Notes under the pieces: model-generated
Told to the model about the DNA's origin: nothing
Database searches by the model: none
What the model saw: the letters and a program-made list of their open reading frames with translations, nothing else
Source: an uncultured Eubacteriales bacterium
GTDB lineage: Bacteria; Bacillota; Clostridia; Christensenellales; Aristaeellaceae
Direction of reading: 5' to 3'
Assembly: GCA_900318145.1 (NCBI GenBank)
Contig: ONJM01000002.1
Location: forward strand, 124,001 to 188,000
DNA: 64,000 bases
Shown: positions 7,660-16,822 of the stretch, one piece after another
How positions within the stretch are numbered: position 1 is the stretch's first letter
Layout of the letters: every line of letters starts with the position of its first letter
Position numbers and translations under genes: made by a program

Positions 7660-9120
7660 TCATTTGACGTAACGATGCGACGGTTTCGGTGTTTTCATCC
7701 GGTGCGCGTGCTTTCTTTTACGGAGGAAAATCACAAAGAACAGCAACGCGCCGATGATTAACACAGGAGTGAGAAAGATCATAAGCAGATCAAAGGAAAA
7801 CGGCGGAAGCGGATTGGGATCCGAATATGTTTCATTGATGATTTCTTCCAGTGTTTTGGGTACGTTCTCCCTGCGCGCGACAGAACGGGAAGCGGTCAGC
7901 AGATAAACCACAGGATCGCCGCGGGAGGGAAAGTAAGTCATCGTTCCGACGGTTTCTCCGGCTTCTACAGGAGCGGAAAAATCCCTTGTATACTGGAACA
8001 TTACAATATTTTTGAGATTGGCCGCCATTTTTTTAACTTCCGCGTTCGTGGCGACAATTCTCGGAGAAACGGTATTCAGATCCTGAAGCTGGCAGGTCAG
8101 AAGGATTTTACCCCGGTTTGTATCGGAAGTCGAATAATTGTTTGTTTCGATCGTTATGGGATTCATGTTATACAGATCCACCGGCGTTACGCTGACATAC
8201 TGGCTGAATCCGTAATCCATCATTTTGATTGTATCTGCCCAGCGCGCCCTTTTTCCGGTGAACATTACAACAGAGACAAGCCGCACGCCGTCTTTTTCCG
8301 CGGCGCCGGCGAAACAGTAACCGGATTTTGAGTGGGAACCGGTTTTAATGCCGATAGCGCTGGGATAATAATACTTATTGGGGCTTTCCTCGGAACCGGC
8401 CAGCATATATTCGGATTTTGTGGTAATTGTGCGGGCACGCTGCTTGTTCGTTTTCGGAATGGACCAGGAAAGAGCGGACGCGATTTCACGGAACAGATCG
8501 TTCTGCATTGCCTGCCGGCAGATAATGGAAATATCCCTGGCAGTGGAAAAATGATTGTCATCGTGATATCCGTGCGGATTGGCAAAATGGGTATTTTCAC
8601 AGCCATACATCAGTGCGGTGGAATTCATGAGATCGACAAACGCAGGTATGGAACCGGATACGGTTTCCGCGATGACATTCGCTCCGTCGTTTCCCGAAAC
8701 GAGCATTGTACCGTACAGCACGTCGATGAAGCGGATTTCTTCACCCGCATGAAGATGCATTGTGGACGAATCGGAAGGGACAGCAACCGCTGTTTCGGAT
8801 ACCGTAACATACTGGTATACATCGTCCACCATAATAATCCCCAGAAGGACAGTCAGGATTTTTGTCATAGAAGCCGGATAACGGATCGTGTCCGGATCCT
8901 TTTCAAAAATAACCTCACCCGTGTCTGCCGCCACGAGGATTGCGGACAGCGCGTACAACTGATCCGGCGCAAGGTTTTCCGGGTGTTCCGCGTCATATTT
9001 ATCAGCGTTCGGGGAAAGTGTCGGCTCCGGAATTGTGTCTGCGGACTCGGCGCGGGATGGAGAAACCGTCATGAAAAGAACAAACAAAAGCGCAAGGAAA
9101 AAAGACAGACTCTTTTTCAC
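7660..9120 (-). CDS. D-alanyl-D-alanine carboxypeptidase, DacF/PBP5 type
   Basis: 486 residues. A signal peptide (about 1-24, KKSLSFFLALLFVLFMTVS) directs export. The serine-peptidase S11 motifs are all present: SMTK at 84-87, SGN at 142-144, KTG at 259-261. A PBP5-like C-terminal beta domain follows, then a C-terminal membrane helix near residue 445-470 with a basic tail (RKRKHAHRMK), so the enzyme is held on the outer face of the membrane. It trims the terminal D-Ala of peptidoglycan pentapeptides. The start is GTG with an AAAGGAGG site. The gene lies 56 bases downstream of uppP, so the two may be co-transcribed. Confidence 0.92.
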   Translation of the reverse strand: MKKSLSFFLALLFVLFMTVSPSRAESADTIPEPTLSPNADKYDAEHPENLAPDQLYALSAILVAADTGEVIFEKDPDTIRYPASMTKILTVLLGIIMVDDVYQYVTVSETAVAVPSDSSTMHLHAGEEIRFIDVLYGTMLVSGNDGANVIAETVSGSIPAFVDLMNSTALMYGCENTHFANPHGYHDDNHFSTARDISIICRQAMQNDLFREIASALSWSIPKTNKQRARTITTKSEYMLAGSEESPNKYYYPSAIGIKTGSHSKSGYCFAGAAEKDGVRLVSVVMFTGKRARWADTIKMMDYGFSQYVSVTPVDLYNMNPITIETNNYSTSDTNRGKILLTCQLQDLNTVSPRIVATNAEVKKMAANLKNIVMFQYTRDFSAPVEAGETVGTMTYFPSRGDPVVYLLTASRSVARRENVPKTLEEIINETYSDPNPLPPFSFDLLMIFLTPVLIIGALLFFVIFLRKRKHAHRMKTPKPSHRYVK

Positions 9121-9176
9121 TGACCGATATCCTCCTTTCCGCAGGAATCAGAAAAGGCCCTGAAATGAATTAGGCT

Positions 9177-10037
9177 TCAGCCAGCCGCGGCAACCGGAGA
9201 AAAAGCGGGGAACAGCGTGCTTCCGGCAAGCTGGAAAATCAGATATACAATACCGATGACAGCAAGATAGACGGCAAAGCGGCAAAGCGGTACACTGCTG
9301 ACGATTTTCAGCATAAAGCGAAGAGCAAAATAACCCGAGAGTGCCGCAGCCAGAATGCCAACTGCTATGGGGAAAATCTCCATATGATCAAAAAGACCTT
9401 CTTCCAGCGCATCTTTCCCTTCCATGATCAGAGAACCGAGAATTGCCGGGGCGCTCATCATGAAGGAAAAGGAGGCTGCCTTTTTCTTGTCCAGTCCGGA
9501 CAGCACGCCGCCCAGAATGGTGGAACCGCTGCGGGAGACGCCGGGAATCAGGCCGATCCCCTGAAAGATACCCATCACAACCGCCTGCAAGAAACCGACA
9601 TTTTTCCTGGCGGATCCGCGGTGTGAAGCGACGATATCGCACACAAGCAGGAAGAAAGCCGTGATCAGGAAGGAAGCACCGAGAAACCATCCGCTGTCAA
9701 AAACCGAAAAGCCGTCTGCGTCCGGGAAAAGTTTTTTAGCCGCTATATACATCACCAGCGTAGGAAGGGAAGCGATAAAAAGATACAGCAAAGTCCTGTT
9801 CCTTACCGGATGGCGCAGCATATCCCACCAGTCCTTCCAGAAAACAATAATCAGCGGAATCAGCGTCCCGACATGCAGAAGGATATCCAGAACCTTGTAC
9901 ATGGACTGGGCCGGACCGGAATAATCCTGGATTCCCAGGAGAAACCTGGCAAGAAGAAGGTGTCCGCTGGAAGAAATAGGAAGAAATTCACCGAGTCCCT
10001 GAATCAGCCCGAGCAGCGCGCTGTGAAAAACGTTCAT
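9177..10037 (-). CDS. uppP: Undecaprenyl-diphosphate phosphatase
   Basis: 286 residues from the chosen ATG at 10037, which has AGGAGG 7 bases upstream; an in-frame ATG at 10064 lacks a site. An integral membrane protein with about eight helices. The BacA/UppP motifs are clear: QGLGEFLPISSSGHLLLA near the N-terminus and IPGVSRSGSTILGG near residue 165-180. It recycles the lipid carrier for cell wall synthesis by removing the terminal phosphate of undecaprenyl diphosphate and gives low-level bacitracin resistance. Divergent from ychF; next to a wall carboxypeptidase gene. Confidence 0.95.
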   Translation of the reverse strand: MNVFHSALLGLIQGLGEFLPISSSGHLLLARFLLGIQDYSGPAQSMYKVLDILLHVGTLIPLIIVFWKDWWDMLRHPVRNRTLLYLFIASLPTLVMYIAAKKLFPDADGFSVFDSGWFLGASFLITAFFLLVCDIVASHRGSARKNVGFLQAVVMGIFQGIGLIPGVSRSGSTILGGVLSGLDKKKAASFSFMMSAPAILGSLIMEGKDALEEGLFDHMEIFPIAVGILAAALSGYFALRFMLKIVSSVPLCRFAVYLAVIGIVYLIFQLAGSTLFPAFSPVAAAG

Positions 10038-10098
10038 ACGTAAACCTCCTGATCGACAATTCATAACATTTTATCATACGAACGCCTGTTTGGAAAGC

Positions 10099-10127
10099 TT
10101 GACTCAGCAGGACCGCTTCTATATAAT
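10099..10127 (+). promoter_or_regulatory. Sigma-A-type promoter of ychF
   Basis: TTGACT at 10099-10104, 17-base spacer, perfect TATAAT at 10122-10127. It lies in the divergent uppP/ychF gap. On the minus strand a weaker TTTCCA-17-TAAAAT (about 10094 down to 10066) may serve uppP. Confidence 0.7.
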
Positions 10128-10180
10128 GATTTTTCGATGCAGTCGGTTTTTCTGCAAACATCCCGAAGGAGATGCCTGAG

Positions 10181-11278
10181 ATGAAGCTTGGCGTTGTCGG
10201 ACTTCCAAATGTAGGAAAAAGTACGCTGTTTAACGCAATCACCAATGCCGGCGCGCAGGCGGAAAATTATCCGTTCTGCACGATCGAACCGAATACCGGC
10301 GTCGTTATGGTGCCTGACGCCCGGCTCGGCGTGCTGGCTGAAATGTATCATCCGAAAAAGGTTACGCCGACCACGATTGAATTCGTGGATATTGCCGGCC
10401 TTGTAAAAGGCGCAAGCCGCGGGGAAGGACTCGGGAACAAGTTTCTGAGCCATATCCGTGAGGTGGACGCGATCGTCCATGTCGTAAGGTGTTTTGAGAA
10501 TGAAAATATTATTCATGTGGACGGATCGGTAAATCCGACCAGGGATATCGAGACCATTAATCTGGAATTGATTTTTTCAGATATGGAAACGGTGCAGCGC
10601 AGAAAGGAAAAAGCGGAGAAGAGCCTCCGGGGCGGGGATAAGAAAGCCGCTTCCGAGGCGGAACTCGCCGAGCAGGTATATCAGCATCTTGAAAGCGGGA
10701 AACCGGCAAGGACATATCCTGCGGACGACGATGAAAAGGAAATTATGAACGGCTGGTTCCTGCTTACGACGAAACCGGTGATATATGCCGCCAATATTGC
10801 TGAAGACGATATCGGAAAAGATGAAGCAGAAGTTCCTTTCCTGACGGAAGTGCGCGCAATTGCTGAAGACGAGAAGGCTGAAATGATTGTTATTTCGGCT
10901 GCCATCGAAGAGGAAATTGCTCAGATGAGTCCGGAGGAAAAGGCGGAATTTCTGGAAGAGATGGGAATCGGACAGAGCGGGCTGGACCGCCTGATCACCG
11001 CCTGTTACAGGCTTCTCGGTCTGATCTCATTCCTCACGGTGGGTGAGGACGAATGCCGTGCGTGGACCATTAAAAACGGAACAAAAGCGCCGCAGGCAGC
11101 CGGAAAGATCCATACGGATTTCGAAAGAGGATTTATCCGCGCGGAAATTGTACCATATGAGACGCTTGTGAGCAACGGAAGCATGGCCGCATGCAGGGAG
11201 AAGGGCCTGATCCGGAGCGAAGGAAAAGATTATGTAATGAAAGACGGCGATGTCACGCTGTTCCGCTTCAACGTCTGA
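10181..11278 (+). CDS. ychF: Redox-regulated/ribosome-associated ATPase YchF (Obg family)
   Basis: 365 residues. G1 is GLPNVGKST, G3 is DIAGLVKGAS, and a C-terminal TGS-type domain ends with GDVTLFRFNV as in other YchF proteins. YchF (OLA1) binds ATP in preference to GTP, associates with ribosomes and responds to stress. An ATG at 10172 directly abuts the AAGGAG site (10166-10171), so the start at 10181 with a 9-base spacer is preferred. The ATP-grasp gene follows 15 bases downstream and is probably co-transcribed. Confidence 0.95.
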   Translation: MKLGVVGLPNVGKSTLFNAITNAGAQAENYPFCTIEPNTGVVMVPDARLGVLAEMYHPKKVTPTTIEFVDIAGLVKGASRGEGLGNKFLSHIREVDAIVHVVRCFENENIIHVDGSVNPTRDIETINLELIFSDMETVQRRKEKAEKSLRGGDKKAASEAELAEQVYQHLESGKPARTYPADDDEKEIMNGWFLLTTKPVIYAANIAEDDIGKDEAEVPFLTEVRAIAEDEKAEMIVISAAIEEEIAQMSPEEKAEFLEEMGIGQSGLDRLITACYRLLGLISFLTVGEDECRAWTIKNGTKAPQAAGKIHTDFERGFIRAEIVPYETLVSNGSMAACREKGLIRSEGKDYVMKDGDVTLFRFNV

Positions 11279-11293
11279 GCAGGAGGAATCAAA

Positions 11294-12304
11294 ATGTCTC
11301 GTTTACAGTATTTCTGGCACAGGCTTTTACGTATGGACTGGAAAGCCATGTGGAAGACCACCGGAATCCTCAAAAGGAAAAGCGGAAAGAGCAGACTTTT
11401 CCTGATGAAGGATATGCTTCACTGCGCCGTTAAATATAACGCCGGATATATGGACTATAAAATTGCGGAGATGTACAGACTGAATGAAGACCAGCGGAAT
11501 ACAGTCATTACAAGGGGCATTTCCAACGATATCGTCCGGAGGATGAACAATAAGGAATACTGGCATTATTTCGATGACAAAGCAGAGTTCAATGAAACAT
11601 TCAGGGAATGGATTCCGAGAAAATGGATAAAAATCGGGGAAAACACGGATCCTGAAGCGCTTTATGCAATTTGCAGGAACCGGAAGGAAATGATCGGAAA
11701 ACCGCTGGAAGGATCCAGCGGACAGGGAATCCGGAAATACCTGCCAAAGGATTGGGAAAACGGCGGAGCCGCTTTTCTGAAACGTCTTATGGAAGACGGA
11801 ATCGGTATTCTTGAGGAAGTTGTTATACAGCATCCCAGGATGGCTTCGCTCTGCCCGACGTCCGTAAACACCTGCCGGATTGCCACGCTCCTGGGTGATA
11901 AGCAGCAGGGAATCGTTTACGCGTTCCTGCGGATCGGAAACGGAAAGGTGATGGATAACGTCGACTGCGGCGGCATGGCGGCCAGAATCGATCTGGACAG
12001 CGGGAAACTGCTGACGGTCGGCGCGGACAAGCAGGGGAACACTTTTCTCAAGCATCCGATGACAAATGCCAGCATTATCGGGTTTGAGATTCCATTCTGG
12101 AATGAAGCAAAGGCGATGTGCATGAAAGCATCAGAAAAATTTCCGGAGATGCGGTTTGTTGCATGGGACGTTGCCATTACCCCGGACGGACCCACTTTTA
12201 TAGAAGGCAACAGTTTCCCGTCCCATGCGATTCCGCAGTTTGCCGCGCATTATCCGGACGGGATCGGCATCCTGCCGGAATTCAGGAAGTTTATCGACTG
12301 CTGA
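11294..12304 (+). CDS. Sugar-transfer-associated ATP-grasp domain protein
   Basis: 336 residues. The C-terminal two thirds match the ATPgrasp_ST (alpha-L-glutamate-ligase-related) family: a phosphate-binding loop in KPLEGSSGQGIRKY (about 133-146), the ATP-cap region EEVVIQHPRMASL, and the metal-binding end AWDVAITPDGPTFIEGNSF. Such proteins are thought to ligate an amino acid or similar group to a cell-surface sugar or polymer; no reaction is established for this one. The N-terminal 70 residues are basic and family-specific. AGGAGG lies 8 bases before the ATG. The gene follows ychF as a pair, without other surface-polymer genes nearby. Confidence 0.8.
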   Translation: MSRLQYFWHRLLRMDWKAMWKTTGILKRKSGKSRLFLMKDMLHCAVKYNAGYMDYKIAEMYRLNEDQRNTVITRGISNDIVRRMNNKEYWHYFDDKAEFNETFREWIPRKWIKIGENTDPEALYAICRNRKEMIGKPLEGSSGQGIRKYLPKDWENGGAAFLKRLMEDGIGILEEVVIQHPRMASLCPTSVNTCRIATLLGDKQQGIVYAFLRIGNGKVMDNVDCGGMAARIDLDSGKLLTVGADKQGNTFLKHPMTNASIIGFEIPFWNEAKAMCMKASEKFPEMRFVAWDVAITPDGPTFIEGNSFPSHAIPQFAAHYPDGIGILPEFRKFIDC

Positions 12305-12341
12305 TTCCGGCTGTTATGTCAAAGAAAAAACAGGGATGTAT

Positions 12342-12380
12342 TTCAGCGCAATGTCCGCGGCGGGCGTTGCGCTGAACGTT
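12342..12380 (+). terminator. Possible terminator after the ATP-grasp gene
   Basis: A 10-bp stem (12342-12351 with 12367-12376) with a G/C-rich 15-base loop is followed by CGTTTTC. The T-run is short, so termination may be inefficient. It lies 38 bases after the stop codon and before the rplS promoter. Confidence 0.4.
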
Positions 12381-12416
12381 TTCAAGGGAATTTTTTTACA
12401 AAACAGAAGAAAAATG

Positions 12417-12445
12417 TTGAATTCGGCGGCTGCCTGTGATATTAT
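12417..12445 (+). promoter_or_regulatory. Sigma-A-type promoter of rplS
   Basis: TTGAAT at 12417-12422, 17-base spacer, TATTAT at 12440-12445. The predicted transcript starts near 12452, about 95 bases before the rplS start codon. Confidence 0.65.
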
Positions 12446-12451
12446 TCCAAT

Positions 12452-12545
12452 GTTATGCGGACGGTCCTCTGGCCGGCAAAGATGTTTCATCCGTTCGGAT
12501 GCGGCACCGGTGTACGAACGTCTATAAGGGAAGGAGGCACACATC
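12452..12545 (+). promoter_or_regulatory. Candidate L19 mRNA leader
   Basis: The roughly 94-base leader between the predicted transcription start and rplS can fold: a small hairpin (CATCC/GGATG around GTTC, about 12489-12502) is enclosed by longer pairings between GCCGG and CCGGT segments. Bacillota commonly carry an L19 autoregulatory leader here (Rfam RF00556). The position fits, but I did not recognise the consensus with certainty. The gene has a strong GGAAGGAGG site. Confidence 0.4.
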
Positions 12546-12896
12546 ATGAATGAGATTATCCGTTCCATCGAAGCCAAGCAGATCCGCAGTGATCTTCCCG
12601 CATTCAACGTGGGCGATACGGTTCGCGTATGGGTCAAGGTTGTTGAAGGAAACCGTGAACGCCTGCAGGCTTTCGAAGGCACTGTCATCGCCAAGCGTAA
12701 CGGCGGCATCCGTGAAACATTCACGGTTCGCCGGGTATCCTACGGTATCGGCGTTGAGCGTACTTTCCCGATCAATTCTCCCCGCGTCGATCACATCGAC
12801 CTGATTCGCCGCGGTAAGGTCCGCCGTGCGAAGCTTTATTATCTGCGCGAGCGCCAGGGCAAGGCGGCCAAGATCAAGGAAGTCAAACGTGTGTGA
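12546..12896 (+). CDS. rplS: 50S ribosomal protein L19
   Basis: 116 residues, normal length. Conserved L19 sequence throughout: [40 protein letters not shown], and the basic tail [17 protein letters not shown]. It sits at the 30S-50S interface of the ribosome. It has its own promoter and a terminator directly after the gene, so it is monocistronic here and separated from rbgA by a GH3 locus, whereas in many Bacillota rbgA follows closely. Confidence 0.98.
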   Translation: MNEIIRSIEAKQIRSDLPAFNVGDTVRVWVKVVEGNRERLQAFEGTVIAKRNGGIRETFTVRRVSYGIGVERTFPINSPRVDHIDLIRRGKVRRAKLYYLRERQGKAAKIKEVKRV

Positions 12897-12907
12897 TTTG
12901 TGTCCGC

Positions 12908-12944
12908 AAAGATTGCTGTGTATGAAGCAGCAATCTTTTTTTTT
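12908..12944 (+). terminator. Rho-independent terminator of rplS
   Basis: 11-bp perfect stem (12908-12918 with 12928-12938), 9-base loop, followed by a nine-T run (12936-12944). It lies 12 bases after the stop codon. Confidence 0.92.
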
Positions 12945-13034
12945 GAAGGAATTCTGCCTCCGTGTGTGTAATATATTACTGTTCTTTCAGATGAATCTGT
13001 TACAGGCAAAATAATGCAGACAGGAGTTGTAATC

Positions 13035-15104
13035 ATGAGAAACAGAGCAGAAGCCGCCGCAAAAGCCCGCGAACTTGTCGGCAAAATGACCCTTGAAGAG
13101 AAAGCTTCCCAGATGAAGTACGACGCGCCGGCGATTCCGCGCCTCGGCATTCCTGCTTACAACTGGTGGAACGAAGCTCTTCACGGCGTTGCCCGCGCCG
13201 GAACAGCTACGGTATTCCCGCAGGCGATCGGTCTTGCCGCAATGTTTGATGAAAACATGATGGAAGAAATCTCTGCCGTTATCGCCGAAGAAGCACGCGC
13301 CAAGTACAACGGGCAAAGCAGCCACGGTGACCGGGATATTTATAAAGGCCTGACTGTATGGAGCCCGAATATCAATATTTTCCGTGATCCGCGGTGGGGA
13401 CGCGGCCACGAAACCTACGGGGAGGACCCGTATCTGACGAGCAGGCTCGGAATCCGTTTTATCAAGGGACTTCAGGGAGACGGCAAGTATCTGAAAACGG
13501 CCGCATGCAGCAAGCATTTCGCGGTGCATTCCGGACCGGAAGCGCTGCGCCATGAATTTGACGCGAAAGCGAATCCAAAGGATATGACAGAAACGTATCT
13601 GGCTGCCTTTGAGGCGACTGTCAAAGAAGCCGAAGTGGAATCGGTTATGGGCGCGTATAACCGCGTCAACGGAGAACCGGCCTGCGGAAGTGAAACGCTT
13701 CTGAAAAAAACGCTGCGTGAAAAATGGGGATTCCAGGGCCATGTAGTGAGCGACTGCTGGGCGATCCGCGATTTCCACGTAAACCATAAGGTTACGGACA
13801 CAGCTCCGGAAAGCGCAGCGCTGGCTCTGAAAAACGGATGCGATCTGAACTGCGGCAATACATACCTTCATATGATGGAAGCGCTGCAGGAAGGGCTTGT
13901 TACGGAAGAACAGATCACAACCGCCTGCATCCGCCTTTTCACAACCCGGTATCTGCTGGGGCTGTTTGACGAGAACTGTGAATACAATTCCATCCCTGTT
14001 ACCGCCGCGGATACGGACGAACATGACGCCCTGGCGCTGAAGGCCGCCGAAAAGAGCATGGTCCTGCTTGAGAACAACGGAGTTCTTCCGCTTGATCCCG
14101 AAGCAGTAAAGACAGTGGCGGTAATCGGCCCCAATGCGGACAGTGTTCCTGCTCTCGAGGGCAACTACAACGGCACCAGCAGCCGGTATGTCACCTTCCT
14201 GGCCGGTATTCGGGCCTATTGCAGGGCGCACGGAATCCGTGTCCTTTACAGTCTCGGCTCGCATCTGTTCAAAGACAGGACATCCGGACTCGCACAGGCG
14301 GACGACCGGCTTGCTGAAGCGGAAATGTATGCTGAACAGGCCGATGTCACCATTGCCTGCGTTGGACTGGACGCGGGGCTTGAAGGAGAAGAGGGGGATA
14401 CCGGAAACGAGTATTTCAGCGGTGACAAAAAAGACCTGCTTATTCCGGAATCGCAGCGGAAACTGCTCCGGGTGCTGAAAAAGAGCGCACGCAAACTGGT
14501 TACCGTAATCGCCGCAGGTTCCGCGCTGAACGTTCAGGAAGGCGATGCCAAGATTTTTGCCTGGTATCCGGGGCAGGCGGGCGGTACAGCCCTTGCGGAA
14601 ATCCTTTTCGGGGAAAAGAATCCGAGCGGACATCTGCCGCTTACGTTCTACAACAGTGTTGAAGAACTGCCCCCTTTCGAGGATTATTCCATGAAAAACC
14701 GTACTTACAGGTATTATACCGGCGAAGTTCTTTATCCCTTCGGATACGGGCTTAGCTATACGTCATGGTCGGTTTCCGGAGCATATATGGAATCCGGCTC
14801 AATCACCGCTGAAGTCACAAACCGGGGAAAGATGGACGGCGACGCCGTTGTTCAGGTATATGTGGAATGTGACAGCCCTGATGCGCCGACATTCCCGCGG
14901 CTTTGCGGTTTCTCCCGGATCAGCGTTCCGGCCGGACAGACGGTTTCCGTGTCCGTGCCGCTGGACAGGCTTTCGGATACGGTTGTGAACGACGAAGGGG
15001 AACGTGTGCAGGTTCAGCATATGAAATTCTATGTCGGAATGAGCCAGCCTGACAGGAAGAGCGTCGGCATGACCGGAATTCAGCCGGTTGTGCTGGAGGT
15101 ATAA
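13035..15104 (+). CDS. Glycoside hydrolase family 3 (beta-xylosidase/beta-glucosidase type)
   Basis: 689 residues from the ATG at 13035, with CAGGAG 8 bases upstream; an earlier ATG at 13014 lacks a site. Residues about 1-310 are the GH3 TIM barrel, 330-545 the alpha/beta sandwich, and about 600-689 the fibronectin-III-like end domain. The nucleophile Asp240 lies in VVSDCWAIRDF, the SDC form typical of beta-xylosidase-type members rather than the SDW of beta-glucosidases. Substrate-binding KHF and RDPRWGRGHETYGEDP are present. No signal peptide is seen, so it works in the cytoplasm on imported oligosaccharides. Predicted release of xylose or glucose from non-reducing ends. It sits inside an otherwise conserved rplS-rbgA neighbourhood. 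Confidence 0.92.
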   Translation: MRNRAEAAAKARELVGKMTLEEKASQMKYDAPAIPRLGIPAYNWWNEALHGVARAGTATVFPQAIGLAAMFDENMMEEISAVIAEEARAKYNGQSSHGDRDIYKGLTVWSPNINIFRDPRWGRGHETYGEDPYLTSRLGIRFIKGLQGDGKYLKTAACSKHFAVHSGPEALRHEFDAKANPKDMTETYLAAFEATVKEAEVESVMGAYNRVNGEPACGSETLLKKTLREKWGFQGHVVSDCWAIRDFHVNHKVTDTAPESAALALKNGCDLNCGNTYLHMMEALQEGLVTEEQITTACIRLFTTRYLLGLFDENCEYNSIPVTAADTDEHDALALKAAEKSMVLLENNGVLPLDPEAVKTVAVIGPNADSVPALEGNYNGTSSRYVTFLAGIRAYCRAHGIRVLYSLGSHLFKDRTSGLAQADDRLAEAEMYAEQADVTIACVGLDAGLEGEEGDTGNEYFSGDKKDLLIPESQRKLLRVLKKSARKLVTVIAAGSALNVQEGDAKIFAWYPGQAGGTALAEILFGEKNPSGHLPLTFYNSVEELPPFEDYSMKNRTYRYYTGEVLYPFGYGLSYTSWSVSGAYMESGSITAEVTNRGKMDGDAVVQVYVECDSPDAPTFPRLCGFSRISVPAGQTVSVSVPLDRLSDTVVNDEGERVQVQHMKFYVGMSQPDRKSVGMTGIQPVVLEV

Positions 15105-15113
15105 AGGAAAAAC

Positions 15114-15803
15114 ATGTTTACCGGTTTTACGGAGCAGACCATACAGTTTTTTCTGGATCTGAAATTTCACAATAACACGGAGTATTTTCATCAGGAACAT
15201 GGCAGATATGTGGCGGATGTCCAGCAGCCTTTTTATGAAATGATTGAGGAACTGGCTCCGGCCATGCTGAAAATTGATCCCCGTATGGAAGTGCGCCCGC
15301 ACAAATGCCTGTCCAGGATCCATCGGGATACACGCTTCTCGCGGGATAAAAGCCCATACCGGGATCATCTTTGGTTTCTTTTCAGGCGTGCTGCGGAACC
15401 ACGGGAAAAATCGCTGTTTTACTACTTTGAAATGGGACCGTCCAGATTAAGCTGGGGAATGGGATTCTGGGACGAAAACAGGGAAGCGCTGGATATTTTC
15501 CGGAAAAGAATGAGAGCAAATCCCGATGGTACACTCGCATTGATCGATGATCTGAATATGGACGGAAGAAAACTGATGCTCGACGGTTCCGTACACAGGA
15601 AGATGACAGTTCCGCCGGAAATACCGGAGCGTCTGAAACGCTGGTATCTGGCAAAGGATTTCTATATCGGAAAAATCGCACCGGATTACCGATGGATTTA
15701 TTCCGACCGTATCCTGAAGGAAGTGCGAAAGGATTTTATCTCGCTTTCACCGCTGTACCGTATCCTTCGGGGATATGCGGATGAAACCGGAAGTATCGGC
15801 TGA
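15114..15803 (+). CDS. DUF2461 family protein
   Basis: 229 residues, the usual length of DUF2461 (TIGR02453) proteins. Recognised from FLDLKFHNNTEYFHQEH at the N-terminus, the conserved RIHRDTRFSRDKSPYRDHLW block (about residues 68-87) and the YYFEMGPSRLSWGMGFW segment. The biochemical role of the family is not known. It starts 9 bases after the GH3 stop with a GGAAAA site and is probably co-transcribed with GH3. Function not predicted. Confidence 0.85.
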   Translation: MFTGFTEQTIQFFLDLKFHNNTEYFHQEHGRYVADVQQPFYEMIEELAPAMLKIDPRMEVRPHKCLSRIHRDTRFSRDKSPYRDHLWFLFRRAAEPREKSLFYYFEMGPSRLSWGMGFWDENREALDIFRKRMRANPDGTLALIDDLNMDGRKLMLDGSVHRKMTVPPEIPERLKRWYLAKDFYIGKIAPDYRWIYSDRILKEVRKDFISLSPLYRILRGYADETGSIG

Positions 15804-15819
15804 AAATGAAATACCAAAA

Positions 15820-15850
15820 CCGCCGTGTGCATAATGCATCCGGCGGCTTT
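15820..15850 (+). terminator. Terminator after the GH3-DUF2461 pair
   Basis: A 6-bp G/C stem (CCGCCG 15820-15825 with CGGCGG 15841-15846), enclosing an imperfect inner pairing of TGCAT-type sequence, is followed by CTTTTG. It lies 16 bases after the stop codon. Confidence 0.55.
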
Positions 15851-15879
15851 TGCGTGCCGGTATGCCTTTTTTGTTCGTC

Positions 15880-15908
15880 TTGACGGTTTTTTTTCAATGT
15901 AATATATT
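15880..15908 (+). promoter_or_regulatory. Promoter of the rbgA-rnhB-yraN operon
   Basis: TTGACG at 15880-15885, a 17-base T-rich spacer, TATATT at 15903-15908. The predicted transcript starts near 15914, just before the rbgA ribosome site. Confidence 0.65.
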
Positions 15909-15946
15909 AATGTAGAAACTCAGACAGACAGGCGGTGAAGCATTAC

Positions 15947-16822
15947 GTGGAAAATTCCGCGAATCCCATAAACTGGTTTCCCGGGCATATGGCGAAAACG
16001 CGGCGGCTTCTCTCCGAACAGATTCGAAAAATTGATCTGGTGATCGAGCTGTGTGACGCAAGGCTTCCGCACTCCAGCCGAAATCCTGAAATTGACAGGC
16101 TTGCCGCCGGGAAAAAGCGCGTGGTTTTCCTGAATAAAGCGGATCTCGCCGATCCCGGAATCACTGGGGCATGGCTCCGCTCAATCCGGAAATCGGGGCA
16201 GGAAGCGTACGCGGCTGATTCCACAAAGCTTAACGGTAAAGAATTAATCGGACTGATTGAACGCTGCACGAAAGATATTGTCGACAGGGCAAAGGAACGA
16301 GGAATCCGGAAGACGGTACGTGTAATGGTGGCGGGCGTGCCGAATGTCGGAAAAAGTACATTTATCAATCGCCTGCGCGGCAAGGGAATCACACAGACAG
16401 CAGACCGGCCCGGCGTTACGAAAAGCAATCAGTGGGTTCGGATTTCACCTTATCTTGAGCTGCTGGACACGCCGGGTATGCTATGGCCGCGGCTGGACGA
16501 TCAGACAGCGGCAAAAAGACTTTGCTATATCGGATCGGTGAAAGATGAAATAACAGACCAGTACGGTCTTGCAATTTCATTGCTGGAGGATCTGAAATCC
16601 CTTGCACCTGAAGCGCTTGCAGCCAGATTTCATCTCGGGAATACAGAACCGGAGGGCGCTGAACTGCTGGACGCAGTCTGCAGGGGCCGGGGGTGGCTTC
16701 TGAAGGGAAATCAACTCGATTATGACCGTGCCTGCAGAATCATCCTGGATGAATTCCGGGGAGGCAAGCTTGGGCGGATTTCCCTGGAGAAACCTGCAGA
16801 CATAACGGAGGAACAGGTATGA
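15947..16822 (+). CDS. rbgA: Ribosome biogenesis GTPase RbgA (YlqF)
   Basis: 291 residues from a GTG at 15947, chosen because AGGCGGTG lies 9 bases upstream; another GTG at 15935 is possible. The GTPase motifs are circularly permuted as in the YlqF family: G4 (FLNKADLADP) precedes G1 (GVPNVGKSTFINRLRGK) and G3 (DTPG). The N-terminal INWFPGHMAKTRR is the family signature. RbgA acts late in 50S assembly, allowing uL16 and neighbours to join. The stop overlaps the rnhB start (ATGA). Confidence 0.95.
   Translation: MENSANPINWFPGHMAKTRRLLSEQIRKIDLVIELCDARLPHSSRNPEIDRLAAGKKRVVFLNKADLADPGITGAWLRSIRKSGQEAYAADSTKLNGKELIGLIERCTKDIVDRAKERGIRKTVRVMVAGVPNVGKSTFINRLRGKGITQTADRPGVTKSNQWVRISPYLELLDTPGMLWPRLDDQTAAKRLCYIGSVKDEITDQYGLAISLLEDLKSLAPEALAARFHLGNTEPEGAELLDAVCRGRGWLLKGNQLDYDRACRIILDEFRGGKLGRISLEKPADITEEQV

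Noticed and set aside
12987..14633. 548-codon open frame on the minus strand opposite the GH3 gene
   Set aside because: It is fully antisense to a gene with all GH3 motifs, has no ribosome site and its translation has no recognisable domain; a codon-bias shadow.
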